64,000 nt of DNA from positions 1 to 64,000 of the forward strand of contig LVWT01000056.1 of the NCBI GenBank assembly GCA_002083405.1, read 5' to 3'. This document shows, one piece after another, positions 51,594 through 61,172 of this stretch. The stretch is from Nitrospira sp. SG-bin2. Lineage in GTDB: Bacteria; Nitrospirota; Nitrospiria; Nitrospirales; Nitrospiraceae. The position numbers and the translations under genes were made by a program. How positions within the stretch are numbered: position 1 is the stretch's first letter; each line of letters opens with the position of its first letter. The notes beneath the pieces are model-generated. The model saw only the letters and a list, made by a program, of their open reading frames with translations, made no database searches and was not told the DNA's origin.

Positions 51594-53366
51594 TTGTCTA
51601 CGAAACACGATAGTACACAGGAACCCACGGCACCGGCAGCGACCGGATTTTCTCCGGGCTTTGCGGCGCTGGGCTTGGAAGCGTCCTTACTGGCCACCTT
51701 GGATGCGCTGGGGTATGAAGAGCCGACCCCCATTCAACGGGAAGCGGTCCCTCCGCTGTTGGCCGGCAAAGACTTACTGGGCCAAGCCGCAACCGGAACG
51801 GGCAAGACCGCCGCATTTGCGCTGCCGCTCCTTCAGCGTATCGCGCATGGGGTCAAACAACGCCCCGCTGCGCTGATCTTGGTGCCGACCCGTGAGTTGG
51901 CGATTCAAGTCGGAGAGGCCGTTCAGCGGTATGGCAAGGAATTGCGTATCTCGGTGCTGGCCTTGTATGGCGGTCAAGCGATCAGTCCACAGTTCCATGC
52001 GTTGAAGCGGGGTGTTGACGTGGTTGTGGCGACACCGGGACGGGCGCTCGATCACATTCGCCGTCAGACGTTGAAGCTCGCGCATGTGCAAACCGTGGTT
52101 CTGGACGAAGCTGATGAGATGCTCGACATGGGTTTTGCCGATGATCTCGATGCGATCCTGCTTCAAACGCCGGCGACTAAACAGACGGCCTTGTTTTCAG
52201 CGACGATGCCTCCGCGCATCAAGTCGATTGCGCACCGGCATCTCAAGCATCCCGTTGAGATCACGATTGCAAAGGAACCGGTAAAGGCCGGGACTGCGCC
52301 AAAAGTTCAACAAACGGCCTATGTTGTGGCAAGACAACATCGCGGCGCCGCCCTGGCTCGTATATTGGATGTGGCTGGCCCGAAGTCTGCGCTGGTGTTC
52401 TGCAGGACTCGTGTGGAGGTAGATGAAGTCACCGCGATGTTGAACGGGCGGGGCCGCCGGGCCGAAGCCATTCATGGGGGGATGAGCCAGCAGCAGCGGG
52501 ATCGCGTGATGAGTGCATTTCGATCAGGCCAAACAGAACTGCTGGTTGCCACCGATGTCGCCGCGCGCGGCCTCGATATTCCGCACGTCTCACACGTGAT
52601 TAACTTCGATTTGCCCTCTTCCGCCGAGGTCTATGTGCATCGAATCGGCCGAACCGGCCGGGCCGGCCGTGAAGGAGTCGCCATTACTATCCTCGATCCG
52701 CGCGAACAACGCCTTTTACGGAGCATCGAAATGCATACGAAGTCCAAGGTGGTCGTTGCGCAGGTTCCGAGCGTCGCAGATCTTCGAGCCACCAGGCTGG
52801 AACGGACTAAGGCAGCCGTGAAGGAGATCCTGGATGCAGGAGAATTAGAACCGTTCCTGGCTGTCGCTGAGGCGCTGGCGGAAGCCGGACGCCCGATTGA
52901 GGTGGCGGCAGCCGCGATGAAATTGATCCATCGCGCGCAGGGTGGCGAACAGTCAGAGCAAGAGATCACGGGTCCGCTCAGCCGCGCTCCTGAGCCCTAT
53001 CGGCCTCAGCCCCGGTCTGCACCCTATCAGGCGGCACGCCATTCGTCTGGAGATCGTCCAGGACGTCTCATTATGCGGCCAGGGACGAGACCACCAGCAG
53101 GGAGAACAACGCAGAGTGCCGGCGAACCAGGAATGGCACGTTTGTATGTAGGGGCGGGGCGAGAGTCGGGCATCAGACCTGGTGATCTGGTCGGTGCCAT
53201 TGCAAATGAAGCCAAGGTTAACGCCGGCGTGATCGGCGCCATTGAAATCGAAGAGCGGTTTTCGATCGTGGATGTTCCGGCCGGGATGGCCAAGGGAATC
53301 CTGGAGGCGCTCAGCCGGTCCCGTATCAAAGGGCGAAAGGTCCCCGTGCGTGTCTTCAAGGACTGA
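51594..53366 (+). CDS. deaD: DEAD-box RNA helicase (DeaD/CsdA-like)
   Basis: A 590-residue DEAD-box helicase. Q motif PTPIQREAVPPLLAGKD, motif I AATGTGKT, Ia PTRELAIQ, II VLDEADEM, III SAT, IV FCRTR, V ATDVAARGLD, VI HRIGRTGRAG are all present. After an Arg/Pro/Gln-rich linker (about 450-510) comes a DbpA-like RNA-binding domain (RLYVGAGRESGIRPGDLVGA ... VPVRVF). Roles of relatives: ribosome assembly and cold adaptation. TTG 51594 start chosen with AAAGG upstream; no better ATG precedes the Q motif. Confidence 0.95.
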   Translation: MSTKHDSTQEPTAPAATGFSPGFAALGLEASLLATLDALGYEEPTPIQREAVPPLLAGKDLLGQAATGTGKTAAFALPLLQRIAHGVKQRPAALILVPTRELAIQVGEAVQRYGKELRISVLALYGGQAISPQFHALKRGVDVVVATPGRALDHIRRQTLKLAHVQTVVLDEADEMLDMGFADDLDAILLQTPATKQTALFSATMPPRIKSIAHRHLKHPVEITIAKEPVKAGTAPKVQQTAYVVARQHRGAALARILDVAGPKSALVFCRTRVEVDEVTAMLNGRGRRAEAIHGGMSQQQRDRVMSAFRSGQTELLVATDVAARGLDIPHVSHVINFDLPSSAEVYVHRIGRTGRAGREGVAITILDPREQRLLRSIEMHTKSKVVVAQVPSVADLRATRLERTKAAVKEILDAGELEPFLAVAEALAEAGRPIEVAAAAMKLIHRAQGGEQSEQEITGPLSRAPEPYRPQPRSAPYQAARHSSGDRPGRLIMRPGTRPPAGRTTQSAGEPGMARLYVGAGRESGIRPGDLVGAIANEAKVNAGVIGAIEIEERFSIVDVPAGMAKGILEALSRSRIKGRKVPVRVFKD

Positions 53367-53407
53367 CGGCTTGCCATTGTGCATCAACCAGTGAGGGCAG
53401 GGAGGCC

Positions 53408-54421
53408 ATGAACACGAGCGAAGTAACTCCAGCGAAGATTCTCCAACTGGGTACTGGATTTTGGGGTTCGAAGACGTTATTGAGTGCGGTCGAGCTAGGT
53501 CTGTTCACGGAATTAGCCAAAGGTTCGCTTGATGCGGCCGCACTGGCTGAACGGCTGCGTCTTCATCCTCGTAGCGCGCGTGATTTCTTCGATGCGCTGG
53601 TGGCGCTGGGCATGTTGAAACGAACCGGCGCGCGCTATGGCAATACCCCGGAAACCGCCCGGTTCCTCGACCGCAACAAACCCTCTTATGTCGGCGGCAT
53701 TCTGGAAATGTGCAACGCGCGGCTTTATCCGTTCTGGGGGACATTGACGGAAGGGCTTCGCACCGGCAAGCCGCAGAATGAAGTCAAAAGCGGGGGAGAC
53801 TTTTTCAGGACATTGTATGCCGACTCTGAGAGACTCACTGGATTTCTCAAGGCCATGACCGGCATCAGCATCGGCTCGGCGCAAGTCATTGCCAAAAAGT
53901 TTCCCTGGAAGAAATACAAAACATTTGTGGATGTTGGTTGCGCTCAGGGCGGAGTGGCGGTCGAGATTGCCCTTGGGCACAAGCATCTGAACGGTGTTGG
54001 GATGGATTTGCCGGTTGTGCAACCGGTGTTTGAATCCTATGCGCAGGAGCGAGGAGTTGGGAAGCGGCTCCGATTCCATCCGGGGGACTTCTTCAAAGAT
54101 CAGCTGCCAACGTGTGACGTCATCGTCATGGGCCATATTCTCCACGACTGGAATTTGGACGAGAAGATGATGCTGCTTCGTAAGTCATACGAGGCGCTGA
54201 CACCGGGCGGGGCATTGATTGTCCATGAAGCGCTTATCGACGATGAGCGCAAGAAGAATGCATTTGGACTGTTAATGAGTCTCAATATGCTGATCGAAAC
54301 ACACGGTGGATTCGACTTTACCGGCGCAGATTGCCGTAAATGGATGAAAGAGGCCGGGTTCAAGCGAACGCAGGTCACTCCATTGGCAGGGCCGGACGGG
54401 ATGGTGGTGGGATTCAAATGA
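53408..54421 (+). CDS. O-methyltransferase (hydroxyindole/acetylserotonin OMT type)
   Basis: 337 residues. N-terminal winged-helix dimerisation domain (LLSAVELGLFTELAKGSLDA, RSARDFFDALVALGMLKR) and a C-terminal SAM domain with VDVGCAQGGVAVEIA, GMDLPVVQPVF, FFKDQLPTCDVIVMGHILHDW (catalytic-type His) and GGALIVHEALID. Resembles methyltransferases of small-molecule or quinone/carotenoid pathways. Substrate unknown. ATG 53408 after GAGGGCAGGGAGG. Confidence 0.9.
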   Translation: MNTSEVTPAKILQLGTGFWGSKTLLSAVELGLFTELAKGSLDAAALAERLRLHPRSARDFFDALVALGMLKRTGARYGNTPETARFLDRNKPSYVGGILEMCNARLYPFWGTLTEGLRTGKPQNEVKSGGDFFRTLYADSERLTGFLKAMTGISIGSAQVIAKKFPWKKYKTFVDVGCAQGGVAVEIALGHKHLNGVGMDLPVVQPVFESYAQERGVGKRLRFHPGDFFKDQLPTCDVIVMGHILHDWNLDEKMMLLRKSYEALTPGGALIVHEALIDDERKKNAFGLLMSLNMLIETHGGFDFTGADCRKWMKEAGFKRTQVTPLAGPDGMVVGFK

Positions 54422-54581
54422 GAAGTGGCTTGTGGTGCACAAGCCACGCGCCTGGCTGCCACAACAATTGATGGGATATAGCAACAACATAGCTGATGCA
54501 GAGCAGCCTCGGCACGGGGACACTGATTCGGAAACGAGCGTTAGGAATATTGCGAAACGTGTGCATGATTAATTTGTCTGG

Positions 54582-55199
54582 CTATGGTTCAGGTTCAGAA
54601 GACAATGGCTTCGCCTGCTCTTCTTGATTGTGAACCTGAGCTTTTGGCCTCCAGTTTCTGGCAAGGAATTGGGCCTGAGCGATTTGATCTCTAGTCATGT
54701 CGAGAACGAGCCGATCCCGCCATTTCGCCCCGTCTCTTTCCCCATAGGCTGCCGCCAGGTTGTACCAGAGGTGAGCTTGCACCAGATCCTTGGTCAAGCT
54801 CCGGCCCTTTTCATAATGGACTCCGATGGTCATCATCGCTCGTGCATGACCGTAATCAGCTGCCAATCGACACCACCGTAACGCCTCCTGATAGTCTTGG
54901 AGCATGCCACGGCCGATATCGGAAAGTACGCAGAGGCGATAGAATGCCTCCACATGCCGTTGCATGGCAGCCATGCGATACCATCGAACAGCTTCCCGAT
55001 AGTCGAGTCCCATCCTCTCGTACTGCATGCCGAGATGATACTGCGCTTCGGCATCCCCTTGCTCAGCTTTGGCACGGGATTGCTCAATCGTAGCCACGAG
55101 ATCGTGCACGTCCACGTACGGCGCCTTTGGTGGATCGATACATCCAGGGAGAAGGCTCACGGCCGTTATCATGGCAATCAGTCTCACGATGGTCATCAT
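54582..55199 (-). CDS. Sel1-repeat lipoprotein
   Basis: 205 residues with a lipobox signal peptide (MTAVSLLPGCID-like end; lipidated Cys about residue 20) followed by Sel1 repeats, the TPR-like helical pairs: AEAQYHLGMQYERMGLDYREAVRWYRMAA, AFYRLCVLSDIGRGMLQDYQEALRWCRLAA and ARAMMTIGVHYEKGRSLTKDLVQAHLWYNLAAA (quoted in part). Probably a periplasmic scaffold anchored in a membrane. It is divergent from the AlgH-like gene. Confidence 0.9.
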   Translation of the reverse strand: MMTIVRLIAMITAVSLLPGCIDPPKAPYVDVHDLVATIEQSRAKAEQGDAEAQYHLGMQYERMGLDYREAVRWYRMAAMQRHVEAFYRLCVLSDIGRGMLQDYQEALRWCRLAADYGHARAMMTIGVHYEKGRSLTKDLVQAHLWYNLAAAYGERDGAKWRDRLVLDMTRDQIAQAQFLARNWRPKAQVHNQEEQAKPLSSEPEP

Positions 55200-55398
55200 G
55201 ATCCGCTATCCTTTTCTCAAGCAGCGTATGAGCTGGTCGGTCTACTCGCTTAGAAAGCTCTATACTGTAGCATAGTTTGTGTGTGCGATCAGAAGGTTCG
55301 GCGTTATTACCCTTCCATGTTCTCACAGACAAGATTAAAATTTGCCTCTTCACTTTTGCATATTTCGACATCCGATTGTGGAAGAAACGGCAGGAGAG

Positions 55399-56067
55399 AT
55401 GCGCTGTACGTATTCAACCGGGTCGAGTGGTGTGCCGGGTTTTTGCTTGGCGCGGAGAATCACGGGAGGGGTGCTGCTTGGAGGGCTTTTGGTTGCTCTG
55501 CCTGTAGGGCCGGTCATGGCAGAGGGGGAATTTTCACCTTCTTCCGTCAAGACGGGCGTGCTCTTGGTCGCAAATCCATCCCTCGCTGATCCGAATTTTC
55601 ATCACACCGTGCTACTCATTCTCAAGCATGGCCCTGAAGGTACAGCCGGACTCGTCCTGAATCGTTCCACCGATGTCATGCTGTCTGAGGTATTGCCCGA
55701 TTTGATCGCGCTCAAGGGGAGCAGCCACCGGGTATTTCTGGGAGGACCGGTGGCGCCAACGCAGTTACTGGTGCTGTTTCGCCTGACGCACCCACCAGTC
55801 GACGCGCAACGGGTCTTCGATGGAGTGTATGTGGGAGGTACGCGCGCGCTCTTGGAGCGCATCGTTACGCAGCCCATGCCGACTGAAACCTTCCGGGCCT
55901 TTGTAGGATTTGCCGGCTGGGCGCCAGGACAATTGGAATTTGAAATGCACCAAGGTTCGTGGGGTGTGTTGCCTTCAGATTCCTTTGATCTCTTCGATAA
56001 AGACCCGGCCACATTGTGGCCGGATTGCCTGACTCGTCTTCATGCGCCCAGGCTAATTTCTAATTAG
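55399..56067 (+). CDS. YqgE/AlgH family protein with signal peptide
   Basis: The body (about residues 50-222) is the AlgH/UPF0301 fold: GVLLVANPSLADPNFHHTVL, GLVLNRSTDV, FLGGPVAPTQLLVL, FVGFAGWAPGQLEFEMHQGS and W at the end. AlgH proteins are usually cytosolic and about 185 residues. Here ATG 55399, with AGGAGAG upstream, adds a Cys/Arg n-region and a hydrophobic stretch ITGGVLLGGLLVALPVGPVMA, a probable cleaved signal, so export is predicted. The role of the family is not established. Confidence 0.88.
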   Translation: MRCTYSTGSSGVPGFCLARRITGGVLLGGLLVALPVGPVMAEGEFSPSSVKTGVLLVANPSLADPNFHHTVLLILKHGPEGTAGLVLNRSTDVMLSEVLPDLIALKGSSHRVFLGGPVAPTQLLVLFRLTHPPVDAQRVFDGVYVGGTRALLERIVTQPMPTETFRAFVGFAGWAPGQLEFEMHQGSWGVLPSDSFDLFDKDPATLWPDCLTRLHAPRLISN

Positions 56068-56178
56068 AGCGACCTCCCAAGAGCTCTCTCCTGACGACTG
56101 TGCACATATGCGCCGGGATATTGTGTTTCGGACGTACGCGGATCAGTAGCCCTGTTCAGCCGAATGAAGTTATCCATT

Positions 56179-56565
56179 TTACCGTGGCGCGCCCTGCCAA
56201 AGCATGTCGTAGCCGAGTTCCTTCGTGTCGGAACACATCCGTGCCAGGGCGGAGAACTTTTCCATGAAAAGCCGATCCGCATGCGAACGCTCATGCGCTT
56301 CAAATGAGTTCCAGTAGGTGACGATGGCATAGTGGGCATCGTCTGTCTTGGATTTCGTGAGCGACCCTTGGTCGGACAGAAAACCGGAGAATTTAAAGAC
56401 TTGGCCTCCAAGGAAACCGCCTTTATCTCCGCCATAGGTTTCTTTCACGACCATGCACATTTCACCCACGGCCATCTCCACATCCTCGAAGCTCACGCCG
56501 GGTTTGAGGCTGACCGTATTGAAGAGCATTTTCGCGCCAAAGGGGAGCGTGATAGGGCCGAACAT
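56179..56565 (-). CDS. Antibiotic-biosynthesis-monooxygenase-like small protein
   Basis: 128 residues of a dimeric alpha-beta barrel (ABM-like) type: LFNTVSLKPGVSFEDVEMAV, YAIVTYWNSFEAHERSHADR and FMEKFSALARMC. Such folds include monooxygenases, heme-degrading enzymes and stress proteins; catalytic identity cannot be assigned. ATG 56565 is used because GGAGG lies 6 bp upstream. It sits 64 bp after a PII-like gene on the same strand and may share its transcript. Confidence 0.7.
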   Translation of the reverse strand: MFGPITLPFGAKMLFNTVSLKPGVSFEDVEMAVGEMCMVVKETYGGDKGGFLGGQVFKFSGFLSDQGSLTKSKTDDAHYAIVTYWNSFEAHERSHADRLFMEKFSALARMCSDTKELGYDMLWQGAPR

Positions 56566-56629
56566 GATTTCCTCCATCTGTAGGATGTTAAAAATACTGC
56601 CAGCGCCGTCCCTTCATCTACTTGATGGG

Positions 56630-56935
56630 TTAGACAACCTGTTCACAAGGGAGGACGAACACGTGCAGTGGAAAGGCTTCTTCATTTTTCTGCGCCATGT
56701 GTTCCGTTCTGTAGCGGGTAAAGACATCAATCAGACGAAACGCAACCTGTTCAGGGAGTGCGGCGAGGATCATGCGGTTGGCGCCGGCCGACAGAGCGAA
56801 GTGGACTGTAGAGCCGGTCTCTCCCTTGCCGGAGACGTTATGGAGTTCGGTAAATCCCGTGACCTCATATTCTTTTAACAGTGCGTGGACCTGTTCCGCC
56901 ATTGCTTCACGAAACACGATGAGCAACATTTTCAT
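56630..56935 (-). CDS. PII-like small regulatory protein
   Basis: 101 residues beginning MKMLLIVFREAMAEQVHALL, then YEVTGFTELHNVSGKGETG and ending HVFVLPCEQVV. The pattern (edge strand plus GKG loop) fits PII-like proteins related to GlnB but without its T-loop, which bind nucleotides or metals and are often beside transporters. Ligand and partner unknown. Likely first gene of a short minus-strand unit with the ABM-like gene. Confidence 0.75.
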   Translation of the reverse strand: MKMLLIVFREAMAEQVHALLKEYEVTGFTELHNVSGKGETGSTVHFALSAGANRMILAALPEQVAFRLIDVFTRYRTEHMAQKNEEAFPLHVFVLPCEQVV

Positions 56936-57052
56936 GAGTTGCGCTCCTATAGTGTTTGAAAGAGTTTGCTATCGCAGTCGCTCCCAGACCACCGGCAGTC
57001 ATCTGGCTCTCATGGGAGAATTTGAAAAAGGACAAGCGCGGCATCGGTATAT

Positions 57053-58468
57053 TCAGGTTTCTGTCGGATAGAGTTCCGGTGAATACATCGGTTCCACCCT
57101 CATCTGCACAGGAATGCTAGGTCGCAGGGTCATCAGAGGCTCCGGGAGGACCGGCTTCGTGTCGACTGCGCTGAGACGGACTCGCGATGCTACTGTCGCC
57201 ATGATCAAGAGACCTTCCATTTCAGCAAAGGACTCGCCGAGACACCGTCGCGCGCCGCCGCCGAAAGGAATATAGCAGAACGCCGGACGGTTCATCGCGG
57301 CGTCCTCTGAGAAACGGTCCGGATCGAATCGATCTGGATCCGGAAACCATCGTGGATCTCGTTGCAGACTCCAAGGGCTCAGGAACACCATGGCGCCGGA
57401 CGGCAGGTGCGCGCCGGAGGGCAGCCGGTCTTCCAAGCGGCTCACGCGGGTGTGGAGGAGCCAGGCGGGTGGGTAGAGCCGAAGCGTTTCATCCCAAATC
57501 ATCTTTGTATAGCGTAGGTGTGGAATATTTTCCGCGGTCGGCAGCCGATCGCCCACGACGGTGGCTAATTCATCGGCCAGACGGGCACGAACCGTGGGTG
57601 ATTGAGAAAGAAGCAGCCATGTCCATGTCAGCGCGCTCGCGGTTGTTTCGTGCCCGGCCAATAGAAAGGTCGTGAGTTCGTCCCGAATGTAGTCATCACC
57701 CAGAGGATGTCCATCAACGTCTGTTGCAGCCAGCAGCAGTGACAACACATCGTGCGTGTGTTGTGGCTGTGCGCGCCGGTCTTGAATCAGCTGCAGGATC
57801 ATGGATTTCATGCGACGATGCCCTTGAGAAAACTCACGATGGTCTGCCGTTGGAATCCACAGCGGCAGTATTCTTGCGAATAGCGAGTCATATTGCTTTT
57901 TAATGAGGTGTTGGCCGGTTGTGATGGTCCGCGTCACCTCTACTGCTTCGGGCCCGATATCCTGTCCAAACAGAAGCCGCCAGATAATTGAAAGGGTGAG
58001 TTGAGTCATCTCCTGGCCGATGTCGATCGGAATGCCTTTCTGCCAACCATCGGCTAGGACGGCAGTCTTTTGAGCGATGAGTCCGGCATACGAGTGGACA
58101 TGGTCCCCATGGAAGAAGGGGAGAAACAATCGGCGCTGACGGTGGTGGGCTGCTCCTTCTGCATGCAGCACACCCTGTCCGAAGATGCGGGATTCGACCG
58201 GGGGAACAGGCGCTTTCGTATAGTTATCTTGATTGGCGACCAGCACGTGCCTGACGTCAGCCGGATGGTTCAGCAGATACATCGCCGGGTCCGGGTCGCG
58301 TAAGAGCAGCCCGGCAATGCGCCCCATTGGGATCTTGACCACATCGCCATAGGCGTGGCAGCGCAACAGAAAGCCGAGGCTATCCCGGCGAAATTCAGAA
58401 AAGAATCCGAACCAGCGGGATACCGGCGGGCCAGAGATGGGCACGAATTGATGCGCGTTGTTGGTCAT
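57053..58468 (-). CDS. Cytochrome P450
   Basis: Heme monooxygenase of about 471 residues. I-helix FLLAGHETTASALTW (acid-alcohol AGHETT), ETLRLYPPAW (ExxR), PDRFDPDRF and heme loop FIPFGGG-type FGGGARRCLGESFA with the Cys ligand are intact. No membrane anchor is obvious from 58468 (MTNNAHQFVPISGPPVSRWF). It resembles the CYP group acting on fatty acids, carotenoids or terpenoids. Substrate and redox partner are not local. Start is tentative: the frame extends to 58573 without similarity. Confidence 0.93.
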   Translation of the reverse strand: MTNNAHQFVPISGPPVSRWFGFFSEFRRDSLGFLLRCHAYGDVVKIPMGRIAGLLLRDPDPAMYLLNHPADVRHVLVANQDNYTKAPVPPVESRIFGQGVLHAEGAAHHRQRRLFLPFFHGDHVHSYAGLIAQKTAVLADGWQKGIPIDIGQEMTQLTLSIIWRLLFGQDIGPEAVEVTRTITTGQHLIKKQYDSLFARILPLWIPTADHREFSQGHRRMKSMILQLIQDRRAQPQHTHDVLSLLLAATDVDGHPLGDDYIRDELTTFLLAGHETTASALTWTWLLLSQSPTVRARLADELATVVGDRLPTAENIPHLRYTKMIWDETLRLYPPAWLLHTRVSRLEDRLPSGAHLPSGAMVFLSPWSLQRDPRWFPDPDRFDPDRFSEDAAMNRPAFCYIPFGGGARRCLGESFAEMEGLLIMATVASRVRLSAVDTKPVLPEPLMTLRPSIPVQMRVEPMYSPELYPTET

Positions 58469-58660
58469 GCGACAGGTTTCGTTAACGCGGGGAGCATACT
58501 GCATTGCCCCGTATGTGCTGTCAATGTGTAGTCTGAACGGAAGCCCTAAATGGAGGCGTTGTCCGGCTGACACGATCGACTATATCTCAATCGCGTGGTC
58601 TGATCTTGGAAGCATCGCAGATTGAGAGCTTGGGTGGCACCAGGCCAGCATATGCTGAAT

Positions 58661-59053
58661 CTACCGGATGATGCTCAGTTGCAGATTGGTCGGGGCAGGT
58701 GGAGGTGTTGGCGGAGGGGGTGGTGGTGGAGCGCCTGCCGGTGTATAGGCAGCCACAGCACTCTCACTCGATTCATTATTGGCTAGGTCATATGCCGTAA
58801 GGACATAGTATTGCGTCACTGCCGGAGTGCCGATGTCGAAGTTGGTCACTCGTCCCAATGTAGTAAGGACGGTTGTGGAACCAAATGCGCGGCCACAGGG
58901 AAGCTGTGTGCATCGGTAGACACGGTATCCTGCAAGGTCCGGCTCGCTGTTCGCATTCCACGTCAATGTCGCGCTCCATGCGGTGACGCTCCAGAGGATC
59001 AATCCTATCGCGATGGCGCAAACCCGACCCGTCAAGCAACTCAAACGGTTCAT
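58661..59053 (-). CDS. Secreted fibronectin-III-like protein with polyproline tail
   Basis: 130 residues: signal peptide (about 1-28, ending TAWSA), a single FN3-like beta-sandwich (TLTWNANSEPDLAGYRVYRC ... YYVLTAYDLANNESSES), then a Pro-rich stretch (PPPPPPPTPPPAP) and short tail. Found as a lone exported domain; could be surface-attached or an adaptor. Start 59053 is tentative. Function unknown. Confidence 0.8.
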   Translation of the reverse strand: MNRLSCLTGRVCAIAIGLILWSVTAWSATLTWNANSEPDLAGYRVYRCTQLPCGRAFGSTTVLTTLGRVTNFDIGTPAVTQYYVLTAYDLANNESSESAVAAYTPAGAPPPPPPPTPPPAPTNLQLSIIR

Positions 59054-59962
59054 ACTGATTCCGGCTTGGATTGTACTATTTGGTCGATGCATCATCAGGG
59101 CGAGACTCTTCGATGAGCGGTTTTGGGTAGTGGGTCATTTAGAAATAGCATGATCACATTTTCGTCGGGCAAAGACTGGTCAATAGTGAACAGGCGTCAA
59201 CCAAGCCAGGGCGCCATACAATCAGCTGCACACTCTGTCTGCGGTGGCGTAGCGGAATTCAAACTGACCCGCTACCCAGTTTTTCTTTCGCTATAAAATC
59301 TGTCTGAGTAGGATCAGCAGACGAATGGCTCCACGAGAAACAATCTAAAGAGATAACCTAGCAAGGCATATGCCAATGCTATTCCATGCCTGTGCAGTGA
59401 AAGTGCGGCGGTTTGCGAGGCTGAAACTTGCCGCTCATGGCGTTCGGTTCAGTCTCCGTAGTCAACTACCTTCATAGTGCCGAGCTAAATATTGTGTTTC
59501 TCTGGTGTTAGCGCATGTAGGCGGTTGCCTGCGATTTACCAGTCGGCCGCATGAGATTGATTACATCTAATAGGCATGGTGAGGTGCTGTTTGTTGCCAA
59601 ATTGCGTGGTATGGCTTTGAAGACTTAATGTCTTGGAAGAATATTGCCGACGAGTGAGAAGAAGCCACCAATCAATCCATCCGTTTATGGTAAACAGTGT
59701 TCTTTGGCAGGGAGTAAACAATTTGGTCAGAGATAGTCTGATACTGCTTTGCGATTCAACGTATGGAAGGAACCAGGCTCAGGTGAATTTCCCGTTGACG
59801 CCTTTGTCCTGATATAGGTACCCTGCAAAGCGTGCAATGCGAGTGTGGCTGGCAGTAGTTCTCGGGCAGCTGTCGTCCATAGCCACATGGGTGAGTGTTT
59901 TGGCAGGCAACGGTCTGCGTGATCTGATAACAAAGGTCTGTCGATCAAATTGAAGGAGGTCT
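59054..59962. other. Gene-poor stretch of about 900 bp
   Basis: No open frame here has a plausible start, ribosome binding site or recognisable family on either strand. The base composition is more AT-rich than the flanks. No tandem repeats, tRNA or strong hairpins were noticed. The last bases carry GAAGGAGG, the ribosome binding site for the next gene. Confidence 0.55.
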
Positions 59963-60244
59963 ATGCAGGAGTACGGGCTCTATTGGTCAATCGTGTGTTT
60001 GATTCTTGCGGTGTATGTGTTAGTCAAGGGAGTGACCGCTGCGATTCGTCGTCGTCAACTTGGTTCCGACTCTTTGATCCCTCCTCCGGCCTATGGAATC
60101 GCGGCATCGATGTTGCTGACGTTTGGGTTGGGGTTTTTAAAGCTTGAATTGCCCTGGTGGGGTTATCGGGCGGTATTTCCCGGCACGGCATTTCTATTTT
60201 TCGGCATCATTTATATGATCGGCCGTCGGCCATCGTCGACATGA
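59963..60244 (+). CDS. Small three-helix membrane protein
   Basis: 93 residues starting MQEYGLYWSIVCLILAVYVL, with a basic loop AAIRRRQLG, then two further hydrophobic helices around ASMLLTFGLGFLKLELPWW and FLFFGIIYMIGRR. AAGGAGG lies upstream of the ATG. Unknown family. Its stop is directly followed by the stop of a PilZ gene on the other strand. Confidence 0.75.
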   Translation: MQEYGLYWSIVCLILAVYVLVKGVTAAIRRRQLGSDSLIPPPAYGIAASMLLTFGLGFLKLELPWWGYRAVFPGTAFLFFGIIYMIGRRPSST

Positions 60245-60601
60245 TTATGCGCGTCCGCTGATCGGCGCGAAGTGTTTGCCGCGCAGCACTCTTGCCTCAA
60301 GCTGTTGAATCACTCCTTCCAGCAGTTCCTGATGCGGGGAAACAAGGGATGGAAATTCGATGCCGATTCCTTCTGAGCCTGACCAACGCACAACGGCGCC
60401 TTGAATCACAATAGGAGTCTTGCTATCAGGAAGCGTGAGCAGAAGGTCCACCTTCATCCCGGTAAAAGCGGGACAGGTGCTTTGGACACGGCAACCTCTG
60501 CGGGAAAGATCATGCGATTTGCTGATTGCGTGGCGTTCCCTTCGGTGAATGAGAGTTCCGGAAAAGGAAGCGTGAAATCGCGGATGTTGCCGTACAATCA
60601 T
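60245..60601 (-). CDS. PilZ-domain protein 1
   Basis: 118 residues; PilZ domain that binds cyclic di-GMP. RQHPR (the RxxxR switch) near the N terminus, DLSRRGC (D/NxSxxG) near residue 30 and VVRWSGSEGIGIEF later, all as expected. Soluble with no extra domains, so probably a free effector. A paralogue is encoded 180 bp away on the opposite strand. Possible functional link with the HD-GYP protein of this window, not shown. Confidence 0.9.
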   Translation of the reverse strand: MIVRQHPRFHASFSGTLIHRRERHAISKSHDLSRRGCRVQSTCPAFTGMKVDLLLTLPDSKTPIVIQGAVVRWSGSEGIGIEFPSLVSPHQELLEGVIQQLEARVLRGKHFAPISGRA

Positions 60602-60780
60602 GGTCTGCTCCAGAGAAAGTGGGACACATAGAGTAGGCCTGCATTCCTTGTGCCGGTCTGATACCGACAGAACTCTTGAATTTGTCGAACATTGTCAAAT
60701 ATATTGAATAGTTATATGTGATGACGTAGATTGGACTTGCTCATTCCTGGACACTCGCGAAGGCCGTTTCAAACAGTCTG

Positions 60781-61101
60781 ATGAATCCCACGATTGAAAA
60801 GCGCAAGTATCCGCGCCATCCCGTCACGATTCAAAGTGTCTTTTCTTCCGGCTCCATCAGAGGCGAAGAGGGGACCATTCAGGATCTCTCGTATGAAGGG
60901 TGCCGGATTTTCTCTTCAACGGTGCCGACTCCGGAGTCAATGATTGAGATCCAAATCAAGCCCCGTCATGGCCCGCCTGTTTTTGTGCCCAAGGCAGTTG
61001 TCCGGTGGACGGGCGAGTCAGCTTTGGGGGTTGAGTTTAAATCTGTTGCGGGCTACGAATCGAGCAAACTCGCGCGATTGCTTTCCGTATTCCCCGCATA
61101 G
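60781..61101 (+). CDS. PilZ-domain protein 2
   Basis: 106 residues; RKYPR and DLSYEGC supply the cyclic di-GMP motifs, and VVRWTGESALGVEFK matches the neighbouring paralogue. N-terminal TIEK extension is short. Divergent from PilZ protein 1 with a shared 180-bp upstream region. Likely a duplicated effector pair. Confidence 0.9.
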   Translation: MNPTIEKRKYPRHPVTIQSVFSSGSIRGEEGTIQDLSYEGCRIFSSTVPTPESMIEIQIKPRHGPPVFVPKAVVRWTGESALGVEFKSVAGYESSKLARLLSVFPA

Positions 61102-61172
61102 CAATATTTCGATGACTGGTCGCTGCTTCTTCGCCCGCCCATCGCTCTCAGTATGATATGCTGCACGGCGCC

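Noticed and set aside
59536..59948. Two minus-strand open frames in the gene-poor region
   Set aside because: No ribosome binding site, no family, low-complexity composition; not supported as genes.
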